The position numbers were made by a program, and so were the translations under genes. A stretch of 64,000 nucleotides of DNA, from NCBI RefSeq assembly GCF_016772475.1, contig NZ_CP068595.1:558001-622000 (forward strand), read 5' to 3'. The notes under the pieces were generated by a model that saw only the letters and a list, made by a program, of their open reading frames with translations, made no database searches and had not been told where the DNA came from. Source of the DNA: Paenibacillus sonchi. Lineage in GTDB: Bacteria; Bacillota; Bacilli; Paenibacillales; Paenibacillaceae. Position 1 is the stretch's first letter. The number at the start of each line of letters is the position of its first letter. Positions 1 through 8,455 of this stretch are shown here, piece by piece.

Positions 1-200
1 GTGCCACTCCGAGGCTTCATCCGCATGCAGCAAAAAATAAATGGAAGAGGCCGAGGCTCTTGGCCCGGAATAGCTCTCCCCAGCGTTTCCTGCGGGATTT
101 CAAAGGGAGCGTTCCACAGCCGTTTGTACCAGCCGCCTTCCACGTGGGGCTGCAGCCCCAGCGCTTCTACCAGCGGCGAAATTTCTTTTTGCGTCACCAT
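1..200 (-). CDS. DUF985 / cupin_5-like protein, 5' part only, frameshifted
   Basis: The start ATG lies at 198-200, behind an AAGGAGA ribosome-binding site, and the reading frame runs off the left edge of the window. The first ~45 residues carry the family signature LGLQPHVEGGWYKR. After ETLG the correct continuation (SYSGPRASASSIYFLL, then EASEWH) lies in a different frame. The switch is at the CCCC run at 78-81, where one more C would restore a single frame. Cupin_5 proteins are small one-domain proteins of uncertain enzymatic role. Family assignment rests on these two signatures. The break is probably a sequencing error, because three other genes in this window show the same kind of break. 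Confidence 0.6.
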   Translation of the reverse strand, partial: MVTQKEISPLVEALGLQPHVEGGWYKRLWNAPFEIPQETLGRAIPGQEPRPLPFIFCCMRMKPRSG

Positions 201-212
201 ATTCTCTCCTTA

Positions 213-286
213 AAGTTTTGCGCAGCAAAACTGGCATCGTAAGCATAAGCTTAAGTTATGCGCGGCAAAACTGCTTCGTAAGCATT
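213..286. repeat. two degenerate ~34-bp direct repeats between genes
   Basis: Two copies of a unit of the form AAGTTNTGCGCNGCAAAACT followed by a CATCGTAAGCAT-like end lie at about 213-247 and 252-286, with a period near 40 bp. A further partial TTTTGC echo follows at ~295. Each copy contains a short hairpin (GTTTTGC and GCAAAAC). They fill the gap between the DUF985 gene and the SPFH gene. No gene is visible here. Confidence 0.5.
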
Positions 287-342
287 ACGCTTCGTTTTGC
301 TTTTACTTTAACGGAATGTGCCGCAATTGTAAAATCTCCGGC

Positions 343-1278
343 TTACTTGCTTTCCTTGCTGGCCTTGAACACCTCGGCCATGGCGCCCAGCGTGCCCAGT
401 GTTTCAACAGCGCTGGTAGGCAAGAACACCTTGTTGGCCGCGCCTTTGGAGATTTCGGTCAGCGCGTCAAAGGATTGATAGGCCAGCACCCGTTCATCCA
501 GCCCCGCACTGCCGATCAGTTCAATCCGCGATTTCTCGGCTTCCGCTACCGCCTGGATCGCTTTGGCCTGCCCCAGCGCTTCCAGCTCCTGTGCCTGCCG
601 CAAGCCTTCCGCCTGCCGGATGCGCGCTTCCTTGTCACCTTCCGCCTTCAGGATCTTGCTCTGCTTGTCACCTTCAGCACGCAGGATCATATCCTGCTTG
701 GCGGCTTCCGCCTCCAGCACAATCGCACGCTTGCTGCGCTCGGCCTTCATCTGCTTATCCATCGCTTCCTGGATATCAAGCGGCGGCTTGATATCGATCA
801 CCTCAACGCGCTCGATCCGCACGCCCCACTTCTCCGTCGCCTCATCCAGCGCCAGGCGGATATCCGAGGAAATCTTTTCCCGGCCGGACAAGGTTTCATC
901 CAGCTCCAGCTTACCGATAATCTGCCGCATGGTGGCTGTGGAGATGTTGCGCACCCCGTATACATAATCGGAAATGCCGTAGGTTGCTTCTTCCGGTCCC
1001 ACTACCTGATAGAAAATAATCGTATCAATCTGCACCTGCACATTATCCTTGGTAATCACGGTTTGCGGCGGCACATTAGCCTGCTGTATCCGCAAATCAT
1101 GATACGTGCGCACCTGGTCGATGATCGGAATGAGAACATTCAGACCGGGTGTGAGCAGCCGGTGGAATTTACCGAGACGCTCTACAACCCCTACCCGCTG
1201 CTGCGGTACGATTTTGACCGTCAGTGCTACAAATACGACAACAACAAAAACGATAATCCCAATAATAGCCCATTGCAT
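343..1278 (-). CDS. SPFH/stomatin-like (slipin, QmcA-type) membrane protein
   Basis: This is a stomatin-family membrane scaffold of about 311 residues. One N-terminal membrane helix (residues ~3-25, IIGIIVFVVVVFVALTV) is followed by the SPFH/band-7 domain beginning VPQQRVGVVERLGKF. A long Glu/Ala/Lys/Arg-rich coiled coil (EAEAAKQDMILRAEGDKQ) follows at residues ~190-250. The ATG at 1278 is preferred: it overlaps the NfeD stop as ATGA and has a GGGGGGA ribosome-binding site upstream, while an in-frame ATG at 1296 has none. The NfeD partner directly upstream is the classic arrangement for these proteins, which organise membrane microdomains or membrane-protein turnover. The exact function here is unknown. 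Confidence 0.85.
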   Translation of the reverse strand: MQWAIIGIIVFVVVVFVALTVKIVPQQRVGVVERLGKFHRLLTPGLNVLIPIIDQVRTYHDLRIQQANVPPQTVITKDNVQVQIDTIIFYQVVGPEEATYGISDYVYGVRNISTATMRQIIGKLELDETLSGREKISSDIRLALDEATEKWGVRIERVEVIDIKPPLDIQEAMDKQMKAERSKRAIVLEAEAAKQDMILRAEGDKQSKILKAEGDKEARIRQAEGLRQAQELEALGQAKAIQAVAEAEKSRIELIGSAGLDERVLAYQSFDALTEISKGAANKVFLPTSAVETLGTLGAMAEVFKASKESK

Positions 1279-1712
1279 CAATACATATCCCCCCATCGTA
1301 CTACTTCAATAATTGTAGAGCTTCTTCCGACCACTTTGACCACTTCATCCTTGCCCAGCGACTCTATCGAGGTTGCACTCCAAGTATCGCCGCCTACCTT
1401 AACCTGGCCATACCGTCCCGGCTCTATCGGTTCTACGACCAACCCCTGCCTGCCGACAATATCCGTCCCTGTATCCTGGAACCCCCTCGAACTGCGGAAT
1501 CTCGCCACAAGCGGCTTTGAGAAAATCGTCAACACCAGGGCAACCAGCGAGCCTGCCAAAACCTGGAGCAGTATCGCATCCGGCAGCAAAAGCGAAACCA
1601 GACAAGCCGCCAGAGCACCAATGCTTAACCAGAGCAGATAAAACGTAAGCGTCATCATTTCAACGACAAACAGGACACCGGCTGCAATTAACCAAAACAC
1701 CCAGACCACCAT
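1278..1712 (-). CDS. NfeD-like membrane protein with OB-fold C-terminus
   Basis: The protein has about 144 residues. The N-terminal half has two to three hydrophobic helices (VVWVFWLIAAGVLFVVEMM, then LLWLSIGALAACLVSLLLP and LLQVLAGSLVALVLTIF). The C-terminal half (GRQGLVVEPIEPGRYGQVKV through IIEVVRW) is the NfeD OB-fold pattern. NfeD proteins work with SPFH partners, and the stop of this gene overlaps the start of the stomatin-like gene by four bases. The start is uncertain: ATG at 1712 behind GGTGG, or the in-frame GTG at 1727. No clear promoter was resolved upstream. Confidence 0.85.
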   Translation of the reverse strand: MVVWVFWLIAAGVLFVVEMMTLTFYLLWLSIGALAACLVSLLLPDAILLQVLAGSLVALVLTIFSKPLVARFRSSRGFQDTGTDIVGRQGLVVEPIEPGRYGQVKVGGDTWSATSIESLGKDEVVKVVGRSSTIIEVVRWGDMY

Positions 1713-1872
1713 CGGTGAACCCACCACCTTCCGCTATATACTACTATAACGAAAAAAACGGCATGACGTTGCATAAGTTTTTTGGCAATCCGGATACAGT
1801 GCGGCATAGCCATTATATTTCAGCGGATGGAAGGTTATGAACGACACAATCAACCTGCTTCATAAAAATCAA

Positions 1873-1916
1873 CAAAAAAAGCTCGCAGAGAAGGCATCGC
1901 CTCATGCTGCAAGCTT
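1873..1916 (-). terminator. intrinsic terminator of the amino-sugar operon
   Basis: Read on the minus strand, AAGCTTGCAG and CTGCGAGCTT pair around a ~20-base loop and are followed by seven Ts. It sits just beyond the stop of the FAD oxidoreductase gene at 1934. A near-twin, including the loop motif with GGCATCGC, terminates the first chitinase gene at 10895-10938. Confidence 0.75.
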
Positions 1917-1933
1917 GTCCGCTATCCTATCGG

Positions 1934-3523
1934 CTATTGCATCTCAAGTTCGGCTTCACTCCAGTGAAGCTGAACGCCATGCTCTGTTAAGAGCTGCTGA
2001 TACGCCTTTAGATGGGCTTCAGACTCGTACACCTCGCGGGGCAGGACACGCCGCGTGCAGGCGTAGGAGGCAAGAAGTCCGGCAGCCTCACCGATGTTCC
2101 ATTCGGTCGGATGCAAGCGGTAGCACCCGTTCGCAATCTGGGTCATCGAAATATTTTTGCAGGCCGGGAGCAGATTCGTGACACGTACAGGAATCAGCGA
2201 GCCCAGCGGAATTTCATACGGGTGATTCGGAATGTAGAATGTGCGCTGGGACACTGTGGTGGGATGAAGATCCAGATGATAGCTGCCGACACCCACACTG
2301 TCTTCATAGCGCATGGGGCCTAACGCGCCGCGCAGCTCTTTGCTTACATCCTGCTCGGTAACGGTGTAGAGCCCCCGGATTCGTCTTGCTTCGCGGATGT
2401 AGGGGGACTTCGCAAGCCCGTCCTCTGTCCCGAGCACGTCCCCGCGCAACCTCACACCCGGGTATCCCTTCCCGCCGTCCAGGCGCGGAGCCTCCGTCTG
2501 AAGCCAGTAGACGAGGGACAGCGTCAGCTGTCTGGCCCCTTTCAGATGCGACTCCCGTTCTCCAGGAGATACTCCGATCAACGGACCGGCGTAATAATCG
2601 TTCAGCGCCCAGTTCAGCAGGGTTACTTCGCCGTCATTCAGCGGCTGGCTCCAGATGGAAGGATCGACAATCCGCCGGTAATCCCAGAGCGGCATAATTC
2701 CCTCTTCATTGGGAAACATGGTGAACTGCTTCAGCTTGGTTGTGTCACTTGCATCGGAGGCGTACCAGCTGAGGATCGGGTACCGGGAAAAGGAGGGAAC
2801 ATACTGGCGCCAATAGTCATAGTCCTCAGGGCAGTCTATCGTGAAATCGCCGTCCGGCACATAATCGACGGCAGCCACATGCGTAATCGACTGCATATCG
2901 AGCGGGTCCGCTTGTTCCAGCGCATGCGGCTCCCCGGTCTCATTCCGTGATTCGGCACCACACACATGCTCTGCACCGGCGAGCGGCAGCAAATCCCCGC
3001 ATTCCGTTGCATCCAGGTAATATGCGCCATGCAGCTTGATTTCAGCCCCGCTCTCCTTATGCAGGACCGTCACCTCCGTCACTTCATCTCCCGCTGTCTC
3101 CGCATGGACAGGCACCGTATGATACAGCACTTTAATCCGCCCCGTATTTATATAGGGAGCCAGCATTTCGTACAGAACGCTTAACGCAACCTTCGGCTCA
3201 TGGGCAAGCCGGCTGACCCAGCCGTTTCCCGGATTGAGCAGCGGATTGTTCCTGGCAGACGCCGTAAGCGGATAATTCCGCCGGTAATAATCTCTCACCC
3301 TGTTGCGGAACTCCCGGTAAGATGCCGTGCAGCCGGAGCTCTCGATCCAGCGGTGCTCATCCGGCGGAACCGCCTGGGAGGTAAGCTGGCCGCCGAGCCA
3401 ATCGGTTTCCTCGGTCATAATTACGCGCATCCCCGCTTTGGCTGCGGCGAGAGCCGCCGCCGTTCCGCCAAGCCCGCCGCCGATGATGATCACATCGCTT
3501 GGTCTTATGCGTTCAAAGGTCAT
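1934..3523 (-). CDS. FAD-dependent oxidoreductase (FAD_oxidored family)
   Basis: This ~529-residue flavoprotein starts with a Rossmann dinucleotide-binding motif (VIIIGGGLGGTAAALAAAKA, GGGLGG at residues 15-20), followed by an acidic strand end and WLGGQLTSQAVPPDEH, typical of the FAD_oxidored family. The C-terminal part (ACKNISMTQIANGCYRLHPTEWNIGEAAG) is the usual second FAD-contact region. ATG at 3523 is chosen because AAGGAGG lies seven bases upstream and it overlaps the ROK-kinase stop as ATGA. It is the last gene of the amino-sugar operon. Relatives often sit in carbohydrate clusters, but their substrates are mostly undefined, so an oxidised sugar substrate is only inferred. Confidence 0.85.
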   Translation of the reverse strand: MTFERIRPSDVIIIGGGLGGTAAALAAAKAGMRVIMTEETDWLGGQLTSQAVPPDEHRWIESSGCTASYREFRNRVRDYYRRNYPLTASARNNPLLNPGNGWVSRLAHEPKVALSVLYEMLAPYINTGRIKVLYHTVPVHAETAGDEVTEVTVLHKESGAEIKLHGAYYLDATECGDLLPLAGAEHVCGAESRNETGEPHALEQADPLDMQSITHVAAVDYVPDGDFTIDCPEDYDYWRQYVPSFSRYPILSWYASDASDTTKLKQFTMFPNEEGIMPLWDYRRIVDPSIWSQPLNDGEVTLLNWALNDYYAGPLIGVSPGERESHLKGARQLTLSLVYWLQTEAPRLDGGKGYPGVRLRGDVLGTEDGLAKSPYIREARRIRGLYTVTEQDVSKELRGALGPMRYEDSVGVGSYHLDLHPTTVSQRTFYIPNHPYEIPLGSLIPVRVTNLLPACKNISMTQIANGCYRLHPTEWNIGEAAGLLASYACTRRVLPREVYESEAHLKAYQQLLTEHGVQLHWSEAELEMQ

Positions 3524-4452
3524 GCTGTGTCCTCCTTCCTGGAGCCGGCCGGCAGCTGCCCGAAGCGTTCCAGCACGAGCTTGGCCGCCCCAAAGCAACC
3601 GGCCCGGTTCCCGAGTTCAGCCGCCGCAAGGAGCTCTGATAGACCTTCATCCTTCAGCTTGTTCTTCAGCAGCGGCCACCATATTTCCCGTTCATGGATA
3701 ACCCCTCCGCCAATGATGATGCGTGCCGGATCAAATGTGACGCTGATATTGCTGAGCACAACCGCCAAATCTGCTGCGAAGCGTTCCAGCACCCGCAATG
3801 CGCCCGAATCCCCCGCCCGCGCATCGGCCATAAGCTCTGATCCATGTCCATAGGTCCGGCCTGTCAGCTCCAGTCCGAGCCGCAGCAGGGCGGAACCCGA
3901 GACATACTGCTCCACACAGCCCTGCTTGCCGCAATTGCAGGGGAGGCCGCCGGGAACCAGAACGCTGTGTCCGAATTCCCCGCCGTTCCAATGGATGCCG
4001 CGGCCAAGAGTACCGTGTACCATATAAGCCCCGCCTACACCAGTGCCCAGCGTGAGCATAACCAGGTCCTGATGTCCGCGCCCTGCTCCCAGCCACGCTT
4101 CGCCCAGCAGCGCGGCATTGGCATCATTGTCGGCGGCAGCCTGAAGCCTGAAGGCACCGGCTGCCCACTCGGCAAGGTGAAGCCCCTGCCAGCCCTGCAG
4201 ATTATCGGTGGCATACACCACCTGTCCGGTATCCGTATTCACTCTCCCCGCCGAAGCTATGCCGATTGCCTGGACCAAGGGGCAGACCTCCAGCAGCTCG
4301 CGGACCAGCGCTTCCAGCTTGCCCAATATTGCTTCCCTGCCCTGTCGGGCATCCGTATCCCGCCTGGCTTCTGCCCACACTGCTCCAGCTTCGTCAATCA
4401 CCAGCCCTTTGACGGCCGTACCCCCGATATCCACTCCGATGACTTGCCTCAT
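3520..4452 (-). CDS. ROK-family sugar kinase (ManNAc kinase or glucokinase-like)
   Basis: The product of ~310 residues has the N-terminal phosphate-binding motif GVDIGGTAVKG, the ATP-site motif LTLGTGVGGAYM, the catalytic-loop region HWNGGEFGHSVL and the ROK zinc motif CNCGKQGCVEQYVSG. ROK proteins phosphorylate hexoses or N-acetylhexosamines, and those with a DNA-binding head are repressors. This one has no such head, so it is a kinase. The NanE gene in the same operon points to N-acetylmannosamine as substrate, giving ManNAc-6-P for NanE. That assignment rests on context. The start at 4452 is behind AAGGAGGGAGAGGG. Confidence 0.85.
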   Translation of the reverse strand: MRQVIGVDIGGTAVKGLVIDEAGAVWAEARRDTDARQGREAILGKLEALVRELLEVCPLVQAIGIASAGRVNTDTGQVVYATDNLQGWQGLHLAEWAAGAFRLQAAADNDANAALLGEAWLGAGRGHQDLVMLTLGTGVGGAYMVHGTLGRGIHWNGGEFGHSVLVPGGLPCNCGKQGCVEQYVSGSALLRLGLELTGRTYGHGSELMADARAGDSGALRVLERFAADLAVVLSNISVTFDPARIIIGGGVIHEREIWWPLLKNKLKDEGLSELLAAAELGNRAGCFGAAKLVLERFGQLPAGSRKEDTA

Positions 4453-4483
4453 CCCTCTCCCTCCTTTACCGCTATCGCTTCCC

Positions 4484-5311
4484 TTAATAGATTCGGTCGA
4501 TGACAGCCCTTGCCGTCAGTTCCTTCATGTTTTTCGTCTCATCCGCATGCCTCCGCTCCAGCCCTTTACAGATCAGGTCAATAATGAACAGCTGGGAGAT
4601 TTTCGCGCCCATGGACCCTCCTTCAAGAGGCGATTCCTTCCCGGCTGTCAGGAGAACGATATCTGCAATGGACGCTATGGGAGACTTGGCATAATTGGTC
4701 ATGGCAATAACCTTTGCCCCGTTCTGCTTCGCTTTCATCAGCATATCATTGGTATCCAGTGTGCTTCCGGAGACGCTGATGCCGAAGGCGACATCCCCTT
4801 CGCCCATCGTTACAGCCATCATCGATTGGATGTGGCTGTCCGCAATCGCCTCAACCCGTCTTCCAATCCGCAGGAAGCGGTTTTTGGCATCCAGTGCGGT
4901 AATGGCCGATGAGCCCACTCCAAAAAACTGCACGTGGCGCGCCGCATCGATTTGATTAATCGACTCCTCCAGCTGTTCACGGTCCAGCATACCGAGACTT
5001 GACTGGAGAATGTTGACCATCGACTCGTACAGAAGCGTCGCATCATCCGCGTCCCCGCCATCCCTTCCAGAAGGGGCCTGCTGCTTCGGCAGCCCTTGGG
5101 CAAGCATCAGCTTAAAATCCTGGTAGCCCTTGAATCCGATTTTGCGGCAGAAACGCATAACCGTCGTCTCTCCTGTACCGGCAAAATCCGCGAGCTCTGT
5201 TACAGAAAGGTAGATCAGGTTATCCGGGTGCTCAAGAACACATTTGGCCACCTTCTGCTCTGATTTGGTCATGGAGGGATAATACGTATTAATCCGGTCT
5301 GTCATTTCCAT
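4484..5311 (-). CDS. MurR/RpiR-family transcriptional regulator
   Basis: About 275 residues. The N-terminal HTH_6 domain (TKSEQKVAKCVLEHPDNLIYLSV to GETTVMRFCRKIGFKGYQDFK, residues ~12-80) is followed by a SIS sugar-phosphate-binding domain (residues ~125-260, FFGVGSSAITALDAKNRFLR and GISVSGSTLDTNDML). Such proteins sense phosphosugars through the SIS domain. This one lies between nanE and the kinase gene, so the likely effector is an amino-sugar 6-phosphate. Its start overlaps the nanE stop by 23 bases, consistent with translational coupling. Whether it represses or activates the operon cannot be read from the sequence. Confidence 0.9.
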   Translation of the reverse strand: MEMTDRINTYYPSMTKSEQKVAKCVLEHPDNLIYLSVTELADFAGTGETTVMRFCRKIGFKGYQDFKLMLAQGLPKQQAPSGRDGGDADDATLLYESMVNILQSSLGMLDREQLEESINQIDAARHVQFFGVGSSAITALDAKNRFLRIGRRVEAIADSHIQSMMAVTMGEGDVAFGISVSGSTLDTNDMLMKAKQNGAKVIAMTNYAKSPIASIADIVLLTAGKESPLEGGSMGAKISQLFIIDLICKGLERRHADETKNMKELTARAVIDRIY

Positions 5312-6026
5312 TGTTCATTTCCACCCTTCTTATTGCTGCCGCAAACCGCCCTGTAATCAACTGGGGTCTTGTTATGGCTGAACCCACCACTGCTGCATAC
5401 GCACCCAAATCCATGGCCTTCCGGACCTGATCCGGCTCAATCATCCTGCCTTCAGCGATAACAGGGATCGATAAACGCTCAACCGCTTTTTGCAGCAGTT
5501 CAAAGTTAGGGCCCTCCTGTTGAAGGGAGTACGGTGTATAACCCGAGAGTGTTGTTGAGACGCAGCTGACCCCTAGGGCTTCAGCATGGATAGCCTCCTC
5601 CAGAATCGAAATATCGGCCATTGAAGCCGTTCCGTTCCGGTTCAAAAAGGCGACCATCTGCTCCAGCGTGCAGTTCTCCGGTCTCTTTTGCCCAGTCGCA
5701 TCCAACGCGATCATATCGGCTCCTGCTTCAAGCAGTTCTTCTATTTCTCTTAGCGTCGGGGTGATGTACACCGCCGAATCCGGATAATCCCTCTTTACAA
5801 TGCCGATAACAGGCAGTGAAACCGCGCTCTTGATGGCGCGGACATCCGCGGCACCATTAGCCCGGATGCCAACCGCGCCCCCTTCCTCAGCAGCCGCTGC
5901 CATACGTGCCATCATTTCGGCACCATACAGCGGTTCACCCGGAAGTGCCTGACAGGATACGATCAGTCCGTGATGCAGCTTCTGTATTATTGTATTCAGG
6001 GTCCCCACCCTCTCTCTTGTAGTCAA
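5289..6026 (-). CDS. nanE: N-acetylmannosamine-6-phosphate 2-epimerase
   Basis: NanE converts ManNAc-6-P to GlcNAc-6-P. The sequence shows the family hallmarks LIVSCQALPGEPLYG near the N-terminus, GIRANGAADVRAIK, LPVIGIVKRDYP, ADMIALDAT and PVIAEGRM, all on one TIM-barrel of about 230 residues. The N-terminus is ~17 residues longer than usual. The first possible start is TTG at 6026 behind AGAAGGAAAAG, and GTG at 6008 is an alternative. No NanA lyase, NagA or NagB is present in the window. The GlcNAc-6-P made here must therefore feed pathways encoded elsewhere. Confidence 0.92.
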   Translation of the reverse strand: MTTRERVGTLNTIIQKLHHGLIVSCQALPGEPLYGAEMMARMAAAAEEGGAVGIRANGAADVRAIKSAVSLPVIGIVKRDYPDSAVYITPTLREIEELLEAGADMIALDATGQKRPENCTLEQMVAFLNRNGTASMADISILEEAIHAEALGVSCVSTTLSGYTPYSLQQEGPNFELLQKAVERLSIPVIAEGRMIEPDQVRKAMDLGAYAAVVGSAITRPQLITGRFAAAIRRVEMNNGNDRPD

Positions 6027-6035
6027 CTTTTCCTT

Positions 6036-7571
6036 CTATTCTCCAGAAGGCTCAAAACGGACGGACAATCCCACCTCAAACATCCGGTTCCACGGCATGT
6101 AGCAGTCTGTAATCTCTACCCTTCCCTCCGGGCCGTCAATTCTAACAGCCAACTCCTGACGCAGCCGTTGTTCAACCATGGACGCTACACTCCCGCGCTG
6201 CCCGTCGAGCAGATATTTGCCGAAACCCATGTCCTGGACCGGACCATCGCTGAGTTCGCCCCGGACAACCGAGCAGTAGCAGACATCTTCGGCATAACGG
6301 AGGCCGAGAAAATCCAAATGCTCCTGTGTACGTCCGTAATGCAGGTATATCATTGCCTGAGAAATGACTGTACCGAGCGTGTTCGAGCTTGTATTCCAGC
6401 CCGCATATCCGGCCAGCTTAAACAAAATATTTTTCTCCCGCAGCATCTTCACCAGCTTCCGGTCCCCGCCATTGGCGTATCCGACATCGGCTACGGCGAT
6501 TGGCTTTCCCTTATGCTTCAAGATATAATCCCCGTATTCCACAATTTCCATCAGGTTCCGGTACACATCATAGCTGAAAAAGGAACCCTGCTGCGATGCC
6601 GCTTCGATCATGGTCTCACCCGGCGTATTGACCAGAAGCACGAGATCGGCCTCCCCGGCACTGGAGGCAATCAGGCCGCCCGCGGCTGTAATCTGGTACT
6701 TCAGCGTCTCATAGAAAAAACGGTCCTCGAACAGCGGGGTGACAAACGCCCCCTGTACCGATGACAGCCGCGGATAAATAAGCGGCACTGTTCCTGTGGC
6801 CTTATTGATCATCCGTGCCAGCAGGGTGCACCCCACCTCATCGGCACCAGGATACATATAAGCTCTAAGCTCCAGGTCAAGCTCAGTAATCCGTGAACGT
6901 ACCTTCTGCTGGTCTTTGGCCGTATGTCCAAAGGGAGCCGAGTCATCCTGCGGAAAGATCATGAACCCGATAATGCCTTCCTTCACCAGCTCCAGCACCA
7001 GCTTGTTCGCTTCGATATTGATGCTCCGCCGGCCCAGATAATCATCCAGTATTTGCCGGGGCAGGCGGTCTTCAATTTCTGCAAGCTCCTGAAGTTCCTC
7101 GTCCGAGGCTGCTCCCAGCTCCTTGCGGTGGCTGATGAAGCCTTTGCGAAAAATTTCCCGTCCCCAGTCGGCATAGTAATCCGGTTCTTCGTCCGAAATC
7201 GAGTACTGCGGGCAGCGCATAATGAGCTGAAAGGCATAAATGACCAGCTTCGGGTGCCTGCGTTTGAAGGCGCGCAGCTTATCCAGCCTTGCAGCCAGCT
7301 CCTCCAGCTTCAAGCTATGCAATCTGGAAGGAATAATCCCTCCATATAGCAGCGTATCCAAAGCAACGACGGCTCCATCCGCCTGACAGCAGGCTTCCTC
7401 GAACCATGTCCACAACCCGTCTACATCTCCGGGACGTTTTTTCAGCCCCATCAGCTGCATCGGGGGACGCAGCACCTCAAATTCTGTTCCCCTGGCCAAA
7501 AGAGGGGGGAACCCGTAATTGCAGGGCCGCTCATCCAGCGGCACAAAAGCGATTGTGTATGACTTCGACAT
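6036..7571 (-). CDS. DUF4127 family protein
   Basis: A soluble protein of 511 residues with the DUF4127 signature start (IAFVPLDERPCNYGFP) and conserved blocks ALDTLLYGGIIPSRLH, IMRCPQYSISDEEPDYY, FPQDDSAPFGHTAKDQQ and VADVGYANGGDRKL. The family has no established activity. The many conserved Asp, His and Arg residues suggest a metal-dependent or carbohydrate-active enzyme, but this is inference. It lies between the sugar permeases and nanE, with only nine bases before the nanE TTG start, so it is probably part of the same catabolic route. No signal peptide is visible. Confidence 0.85.
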   Translation of the reverse strand: MSKSYTIAFVPLDERPCNYGFPPLLARGTEFEVLRPPMQLMGLKKRPGDVDGLWTWFEEACCQADGAVVALDTLLYGGIIPSRLHSLKLEELAARLDKLRAFKRRHPKLVIYAFQLIMRCPQYSISDEEPDYYADWGREIFRKGFISHRKELGAASDEELQELAEIEDRLPRQILDDYLGRRSINIEANKLVLELVKEGIIGFMIFPQDDSAPFGHTAKDQQKVRSRITELDLELRAYMYPGADEVGCTLLARMINKATGTVPLIYPRLSSVQGAFVTPLFEDRFFYETLKYQITAAGGLIASSAGEADLVLLVNTPGETMIEAASQQGSFFSYDVYRNLMEIVEYGDYILKHKGKPIAVADVGYANGGDRKLVKMLREKNILFKLAGYAGWNTSSNTLGTVISQAMIYLHYGRTQEHLDFLGLRYAEDVCYCSVVRGELSDGPVQDMGFGKYLLDGQRGSVASMVEQRLRQELAVRIDGPEGRVEITDCYMPWNRMFEVGLSVRFEPSGE

Positions 7572-7606
7572 GAATACCCGCCATCCTCTCTGTCAGTATT
7601 CGCCAT

Positions 7607-8455
7607 CTAACCTTTGATGGCGCCTGCGATTCCTTCCATATAATATCTCTGTGTGAACAGAAAGACGACAATAATTGGCGTAACCGATATCATAGTTCCC
7701 GCGGCAATCCAGCCAAAGTTATAGGAAAACTGGCCGTTCAGGTACGTAAGCGCTGCTGCCAGCGGATATTTTCCGGGGTCTTCAAGTACAACAATCGGCC
7801 ACAGAAAGTTATTCCAGAACGCCATAACCTCAAGCAGCCCAATCACGGCAATCCCCGGTTTGACGAGCGGCAGGACCAGCTGCCAGAAGATGCGCAGCTC
7901 TGAAGCGCCATCCATTTTCCCCGAATCGCGGATATCGGACGGAACCCCCAGAAAGGTCTGGCGCATCAGAAAGATATTGAACACCGAGACGGCGGCCGGA
8001 AGCACCACGCCCAGAAATGAATTTCCCAGATGAAAGGCCTGGATGGTCAAATAATGCACGATCATCGCTGTCGAGGACGGAATAATCATAGTGGCTATCA
8101 GCAGTGAGAAGACGATATTCCGGCCTTTGAAATGAAAAACAGCCAGCGGATATGCCGTCAGACTGGACAGCAAAATATTAAATACTACCCCAAGCGCTGT
8201 AATAATGACTGTGTTCGAGATATACCGCGGGAAGGACATGAACTTCCAGACCTGCACGTAGTTGTCAAAGTCGATGAACGCCGGCAGGATGGCCGGCGGG
8301 TTTGAGAACACATTCCTGCCGGGCATCAGCGATACGCTCAGCAGCCAGAGGAAAGGTCCCATCATGAACAGGGCTAACAGAATTAACAGAGTGTAGATGA
8401 TGGTATAGCGGATTCCTGTGATCAGCTGTTTGGTTGATCTGCTGGTTGGGTTCAA
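7607..8455 (-). CDS. carbohydrate ABC transporter permease, MalG type
   Basis: About 282 residues and six predicted membrane helices. The cytoplasmic coupling loop SGKMDGASELRIFWQLVLPLVKPG matches the EAA motif of binding-protein-dependent permeases. It ends with TQRYYMEGIAGAIKG, typical of MalG/UgpE-like subunits. It overlaps the upstream permease gene by four bases. The operon contains no ATP-binding subunit, so this importer probably uses a shared MsmX/UgpC-type ATPase encoded elsewhere, as is usual for CUT1 transporters of Firmicutes. Confidence 0.9.
   Translation of the reverse strand: MNPTSRSTKQLITGIRYTIIYTLLILLALFMMGPFLWLLSVSLMPGRNVFSNPPAILPAFIDFDNYVQVWKFMSFPRYISNTVIITALGVVFNILLSSLTAYPLAVFHFKGRNIVFSLLIATMIIPSSTAMIVHYLTIQAFHLGNSFLGVVLPAAVSVFNIFLMRQTFLGVPSDIRDSGKMDGASELRIFWQLVLPLVKPGIAVIGLLEVMAFWNNFLWPIVVLEDPGKYPLAAALTYLNGQFSYNFGWIAAGTMISVTPIIVVFLFTQRYYMEGIAGAIKG

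Noticed and set aside
1837..2181. Plus-strand frame starting MNDTINLLHKNQQ
   Set aside because: It runs mostly antisense through the FAD oxidoreductase gene and over its terminator, with a weak ribosome-binding site.
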